Shown here one piece after another: positions 14,831 to 17,110 of a DNA stretch of 17,110 nt (its first letter is position 1; each line of letters starts with the position of its first letter). The stretch is from RUG754 sp041856085 (GTDB lineage Bacteria > Bacillota > Clostridia > Peptostreptococcales > Anaerovoracaceae). The stretch spans positions 1 through 17,110 of the forward strand of contig JBHAFL010000075.1 of NCBI GenBank assembly GCA_041856085.1, in the 5' to 3' direction. A model generated the notes under the pieces. The model was not told where the DNA came from, searched no databases, and was given only the letters and a program-made list of their open reading frames with translations. The translations under genes and the position numbers were made by a program.

Positions 14831-16312
14831 TTACCAGTCTCCGTCATATTGACCGAGCCTGCCGTAAGTGCCTCCCGTCACCTCATAGCCGGATATATCC
14901 TTGCCGTAGGCTAAGGTAAATCTCACCCTCACGACGTCGCCGTCCTGCACGAAAGCTTTATTAAATCCATAGGAAGAATACAGCCCGTTTATGCTGTACA
15001 TCCATCCCGAACCCTGACAAAAATCAAACTCGCCGAGACAGTCTATGCTCTCATAATTATTTTCGTCGAATATCAGTGCGTCTTCCGTTATGAAAGCTTT
15101 TAGGTCATCAGGTATTTTGTATCCCTTTATCATATTCTTTTTCGAGATTTTCGCCAGATAAAAGCCCTCGTCAAGGGTGCCGACATAAGAGCAGGAATAA
15201 CCGTTTGCCTCCAGGAAATCTACCAGCGCGTAGCTCAGAGGTATCCCCGGCTCGATTTCTATTTCGGTCGGCGCGATAAAATATTTTTTGCCTATGGTGC
15301 CGCCCTCAAGGCTCATTATAGCCTTACCCTTGCCCGACTTGTAATACAGCGTATAGGTCTTTTTGACTGTATATTGATATTTATCCTTTATTTTGATTTC
15401 GACGGTGTTCGCACCCGCGCCGAGCGTGGTTCTGTAGGTCTGCCTGTCCATCTCGCCGACATAGTCGGCAGGCTCGCCATTTACCCTGACCTCGGCATTA
15501 TTATATGAGAGCGGTTTCCCCCTGTAATCCGTAAGCCATACGTCAAAGTTAATTATCGGGTTGTTATACACTCCCATATCCTTTAGATTCGTATGTATCA
15601 GAGGCTCCTTGCCCTTAGGGGTGGAGCCCTCCGGCCTCACATAATCTATTTTTTTAATATAGACCTGAGAGTTGCCGTCGGCGTCAATATATTTTACCTG
15701 TATTATGGTGGTCCCCGTGGTGCTCAGCATCAGGCTGTATATGCCGTTCACCGCCTGAACCGCCGTATCCGAGCCCACTCCGGTAACGCACTTGACATAT
15801 ATGATTTTTTTTTCGTCATCTATCCCGACCTCGTCCAAAAGCGAGCTCACGGTTACGCTTTCTTCCACTAAGATATCCGCCGGGTCATCAGTGAATTCAC
15901 TTTCTTCACTTTCGCCTTTTACAGGCTTGCCGTCATTGTCTGAATTCTCCTTATCGGCTTTATTACCATCGTCCCTTTTGTTATTTTCGTTATTATGCTC
16001 TTTCGACTCGCTATGCTTCGTACTTTCTTTTTTTTGTTCTTTGTTATCCTTAGTCTCCGCGTCAGTCTTTCGTTTCGGTTTCTCGGGTTCGCCGGCGGAT
16101 TCAGCCGTTTCAAGATTACCCGTATTTCTAATATTGAGGCCGTCTACGCTCACCCTCTCCGCCGCGAAAGACGCGCTAAGTTCAGGTATATCTGAAACGA
16201 GACCGTCATCGTACGCCTCTTTTTTCAGTCCCGCCGCGCTGTACCACGAAAGAGAAGCGAACGAAAAAAGAAGTATGATAACCGCAATTAAACTCTTTTT
16301 AGCTTTAGGCAC
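14831..16312 (-). CDS. Exported protein with C-terminal transcobalamin-like (DUF4430) domain
   Basis: The 493-residue product starts with GTG at 16312, behind a very strong GGGAGGGGGG. An N-terminal hydrophobic segment (about 7-27) is a signal peptide or anchor without a lipobox Cys. Residues about 68-145 are a highly charged, Lys/Glu/Asp/Asn-rich low-complexity linker. Beta-sandwich-like regions follow (about 150-225 and 245-325), and the C-terminus (about 345-475) matches DUF4430 with GSGWMYSINGLYSSYG (434-449) and DGDVVRVRFTLAYGKDI (457-473). DUF4430 corresponds to the C-terminal beta-domain of animal transcobalamin, which caps bound cobalamin. The protein is encoded immediately behind a cobalamin-riboswitch-like leader, so a corrinoid-related role at the cell surface is a reasonable inference. 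The N-terminal barrel of true transcobalamin is absent. First gene of the operon. Confidence 0.87.
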   Translation of the reverse strand: MPKAKKSLIAVIILLFSFASLSWYSAAGLKKEAYDDGLVSDIPELSASFAAERVSVDGLNIRNTGNLETAESAGEPEKPKRKTDAETKDNKEQKKESTKHSESKEHNNENNKRDDGNKADKENSDNDGKPVKGESEESEFTDDPADILVEESVTVSSLLDEVGIDDEKKIIYVKCVTGVGSDTAVQAVNGIYSLMLSTTGTTIIQVKYIDADGNSQVYIKKIDYVRPEGSTPKGKEPLIHTNLKDMGVYNNPIINFDVWLTDYRGKPLSYNNAEVRVNGEPADYVGEMDRQTYRTTLGAGANTVEIKIKDKYQYTVKKTYTLYYKSGKGKAIMSLEGGTIGKKYFIAPTEIEIEPGIPLSYALVDFLEANGYSCSYVGTLDEGFYLAKISKKNMIKGYKIPDDLKAFITEDALIFDENNYESIDCLGEFDFCQGSGWMYSINGLYSSYGFNKAFVQDGDVVRVRFTLAYGKDISGYEVTGGTYGRLGQYDGDW

Positions 16313-16338
16313 AGTTCCCCCCTCCCTTCGTTTATAAC

Positions 16339-16368
16339 AAAAAATCGTATGCCATCATTGACATACGA
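16339..16368 (-). terminator. Riboswitch terminator with competing antiterminator
   Basis: On the minus strand TCGTATG (16368-16362) pairs with CATACGA (16351-16345) around a 10-nt loop, followed by six T (16344-16339): an intrinsic terminator ahead of the GTG at 16312. An upstream segment at 16407-16398 (TGTGCCATCA) is complementary over 10 nt, with one G-U pair, to 16357-16348. It would break the terminator, which makes it the antiterminator. Confidence 0.82.
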
Positions 16369-16403
16369 GCATCAAAATCGCAATAATACAGCTGTGGTGA
16401 TGG

Positions 16404-16550
16404 CACAAACTGAAGAAAATTGTGTATCTGACTTATCCGACTAAAACATATCTCGGCTTCACAGTGACCTACTCGTGAGGATTTTCACCCCGTTCCACAA
16501 TCGCTGCAGAGCAGCGACTCTCTTCGACGCTATAAAATTTTAATATCCTA
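16404..16550 (-). ncRNA. Cobalamin riboswitch aptamer
   Basis: Read on the minus strand, the leader contains the hallmarks of the cobalamin class: GGTGAAAATCC (16489-16479), CACTGTGA in the B12-box position (16466-16459) and AGTCGGATAAG (16442-16432, compare AGnCaGgAtAC). A perfect 7-bp hairpin TCGCTGC/GCAGCGA (16501-16517) lies 5' of the conserved core. A 3' hairpin CACAA/TTGTG (16424-16404) has an arm that overlaps the antiterminator strand, so ligand-stabilised folding would free the terminator. The family normally binds adenosyl-, methyl- or hydroxocobalamin and switches genes off. The outer limits and subclass (Cbl-I or Cbl-II) are uncertain because the closing helices are less clear. 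Confidence 0.85.
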
Positions 16551-16558
16551 CGTGTTTT

Positions 16559-16587
16559 ATTATAAGCTATTTCACGTTTTTTTGCAA
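16559..16587 (-). promoter_or_regulatory. Sigma-A promoter of the riboswitch operon
   Basis: On the minus strand TTGCAA (16587-16582), a 17-bp spacer and a perfect TATAAT (16564-16559) precede the riboswitch. Transcription would start near 16552, directly ahead of the aptamer. A 9-bp perfect inverted repeat (16610-16638) lies 23 bp upstream of the -35. Confidence 0.75.
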
Positions 16588-16609
16588 TAACATCTCACTA
16601 TCGGTATAT

Positions 16610-16638
16610 GCGCGTTAATTTTATATAACTTAACGCGC
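16610..16638. repeat. Perfect 9-bp inverted repeat upstream of the riboswitch promoter
   Basis: GCGCGTTAA (16610-16618) and TTAACGCGC (16630-16638) are exact complements around an 11-nt AT spacer. No T-run follows on either strand, so an operator or structural element is more likely than a terminator. Confidence 0.65.
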
Positions 16639-16661
16639 CACCGTCGAATGGCGCCAAACTT

Positions 16662-16702
16662 TCAAAAAGTGGAAATACCCCCTTGGACTTCGGGAGTATT
16701 TC
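16662..16702 (-). terminator. Probable terminator of the upstream fibronectin-like gene
   Basis: On the minus strand GAAATACTCCC (16702-16692) pairs with GGGGGTATTTC (16682-16672), 10 of 11 pairs with one A-C mismatch and a 9-nt loop. CACTTTTTG follows. It separates the gene at 16873-17110 from the riboswitch promoter. Confidence 0.5.
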
Positions 16703-16780
16703 TCAAGCTTTGGTTTTTTATTGTATACCGGCGCTTACGCGCTGATTTACCGACAGCAAAAATGTTTCTTTTACTTAATT

Positions 16781-16814
16781 CGTATGACTCGGCGATCAGC
16801 CGCCGAGTCATACG
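16781..16814. repeat. Perfect 14-bp inverted repeat
   Basis: CGTATGACTCGGCG (16781-16794) and CGCCGAGTCATACG (16801-16814) are exact complements around ATCAGC. No T-run follows on the minus strand and only four T follow on the plus strand. It may be a hairpin protecting or ending the upstream transcript, or a protein binding site. Confidence 0.8.
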
Positions 16815-16824
16815 CTGTTTTAAT

Positions 16825-16856
16825 GCCTGCGTGCGAAATAACCGTCGCTCACAGGC
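16825..16856. repeat. Imperfect 12-bp inverted repeat
   Basis: GCCTGCGTGCGA (16825-16836) pairs with TCGCTCACAGGC (16845-16856) at 10 of 12 positions, 8-nt loop. It lies 16 bp past the stop codon of the minus-strand gene ending at 16873. It could act with the 16781-16814 hairpin as a 3' end structure. Confidence 0.55.
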
Positions 16857-16872
16857 GTAAGCCTTTTAGCTT

Positions 16873-17110
16873 TTATGCCGCCTTTTTTAACTGTCTCTTA
16901 GAAGCGTTGCAGTTTTTAAGGCTTGTAGCGGCTATCAGCCTGCCCTCGCCGTCATATACCGCAAGGCGTACCTTGTAGTAATAGGTCTTGCCCTTAGCAG
17001 CCTTAGTATCGACGTACCTGTTCGACTTCTCAGTCGCTGTCAGCTTATACCTGCCGTTCTTCCGAGCGGCTCTGTAATACTTATACTTAAGCTCGCAGCC
17101 GCTCTCCTTA
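16873..17110 (-). CDS. C-terminal end of a probable surface protein with a fibronectin-III-like domain (5' part outside window)
   Basis: Seventy-eight residues are visible before a TAA at 16875-16873; the gene continues past the right edge. The sequence KYKYYRAARKNGRYKLTATE, then YVDTKAAKGKTYYYKVRLAV and DGEGRLIAATSLKNC, has the strand pattern and the G-K-T-Y-Y-Y-K-V signature. This signature marks the fibronectin-III-like repeats that often end secreted cell-wall proteins of Clostridia. The end is basic (SKRQLKKAA). Start, signal peptide and catalytic domain, if any, are not in the window, so function cannot be given. Hairpins downstream and a separate promoter suggest it is not part of the riboswitch operon, although it lies on the same strand directly upstream. 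Confidence 0.75.
   Translation of the reverse strand, partial: KESGCELKYKYYRAARKNGRYKLTATEKSNRYVDTKAAKGKTYYYKVRLAVYDGEGRLIAATSLKNCNASKRQLKKAA

Noticed and set aside
15792..16337. Plus-strand 181-codon Ser/Leu-rich frame
   Set aside because: Antisense image of the Lys/Glu/Asp-rich linker of the DUF4430 gene and of the strong ribosome binding site region.

Overview
The window looks like a chromosomal segment of a Gram-positive Clostridia-type Firmicute. The evidence is AT-rich gaps between moderately GC genes, strong AGGAGG-type ribosome binding sites, the argR-recN pair typical of Firmicutes, the ruvCAB-queA order, sigma-A-like promoters and Sec-exported proteins without an outer-membrane system. 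The genus cannot be fixed from the sequence. No rRNA, tRNA, CRISPR array or intact mobile element was seen.

Layout, left to right. (1) 1-582, minus: 5' part of homoserine dehydrogenase (hom), its 3' end outside the window, followed by a 597-bp AT-rich divergent gap with a 60-bp-spaced direct repeat. (2) 1180-1665, plus: trmL, a tRNA wobble methyltransferase. It converges on (3) a minus-strand block, 6109 to 1809, reading ruvC, ruvA, ruvB, queA: Holliday-junction processing plus queuosine synthesis. The genes are normally close together. Here they are separated by 280-350 bp AT-rich gaps holding short tandem repeats, including five 33-bp units between ruvA and ruvB. A helix-turn-helix gene remnant lies between trmL and queA. 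(4) 6285-8373, plus: argR and recN, overlapping by 8 bp, with a strong ARG-box-like palindrome in the ruvC/argR gap. (5) 8540-9271, plus: an unrecognised coiled-coil protein with its own promoter and a strong terminator.

(6) 16587 down to 9385, minus: the most interesting part. A sigma-A promoter is followed by a cobalamin-riboswitch-like leader with a clear terminator and a competing antiterminator pairing, then five tightly packed genes. These are an exported protein with a transcobalamin-like C-terminal domain (DUF4430), a MoxR AAA+ ATPase, a DUF58 protein, a membrane transglutaminase-like protein whose expected catalytic Cys is Ser, and a secreted PQQ-type beta-propeller with a C-terminal Ig-like domain. 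My inference is a vitamin-B12-repressed cell-surface corrinoid capture or assembly system of a Gram-positive cell. The riboswitch and domains are read from sequence; the joint function is a hypothesis.

(7) 16873-17110, minus: the C-terminal end of a probable surface protein with a fibronectin-III-like domain, separated from the riboswitch operon by a run of inverted repeats.
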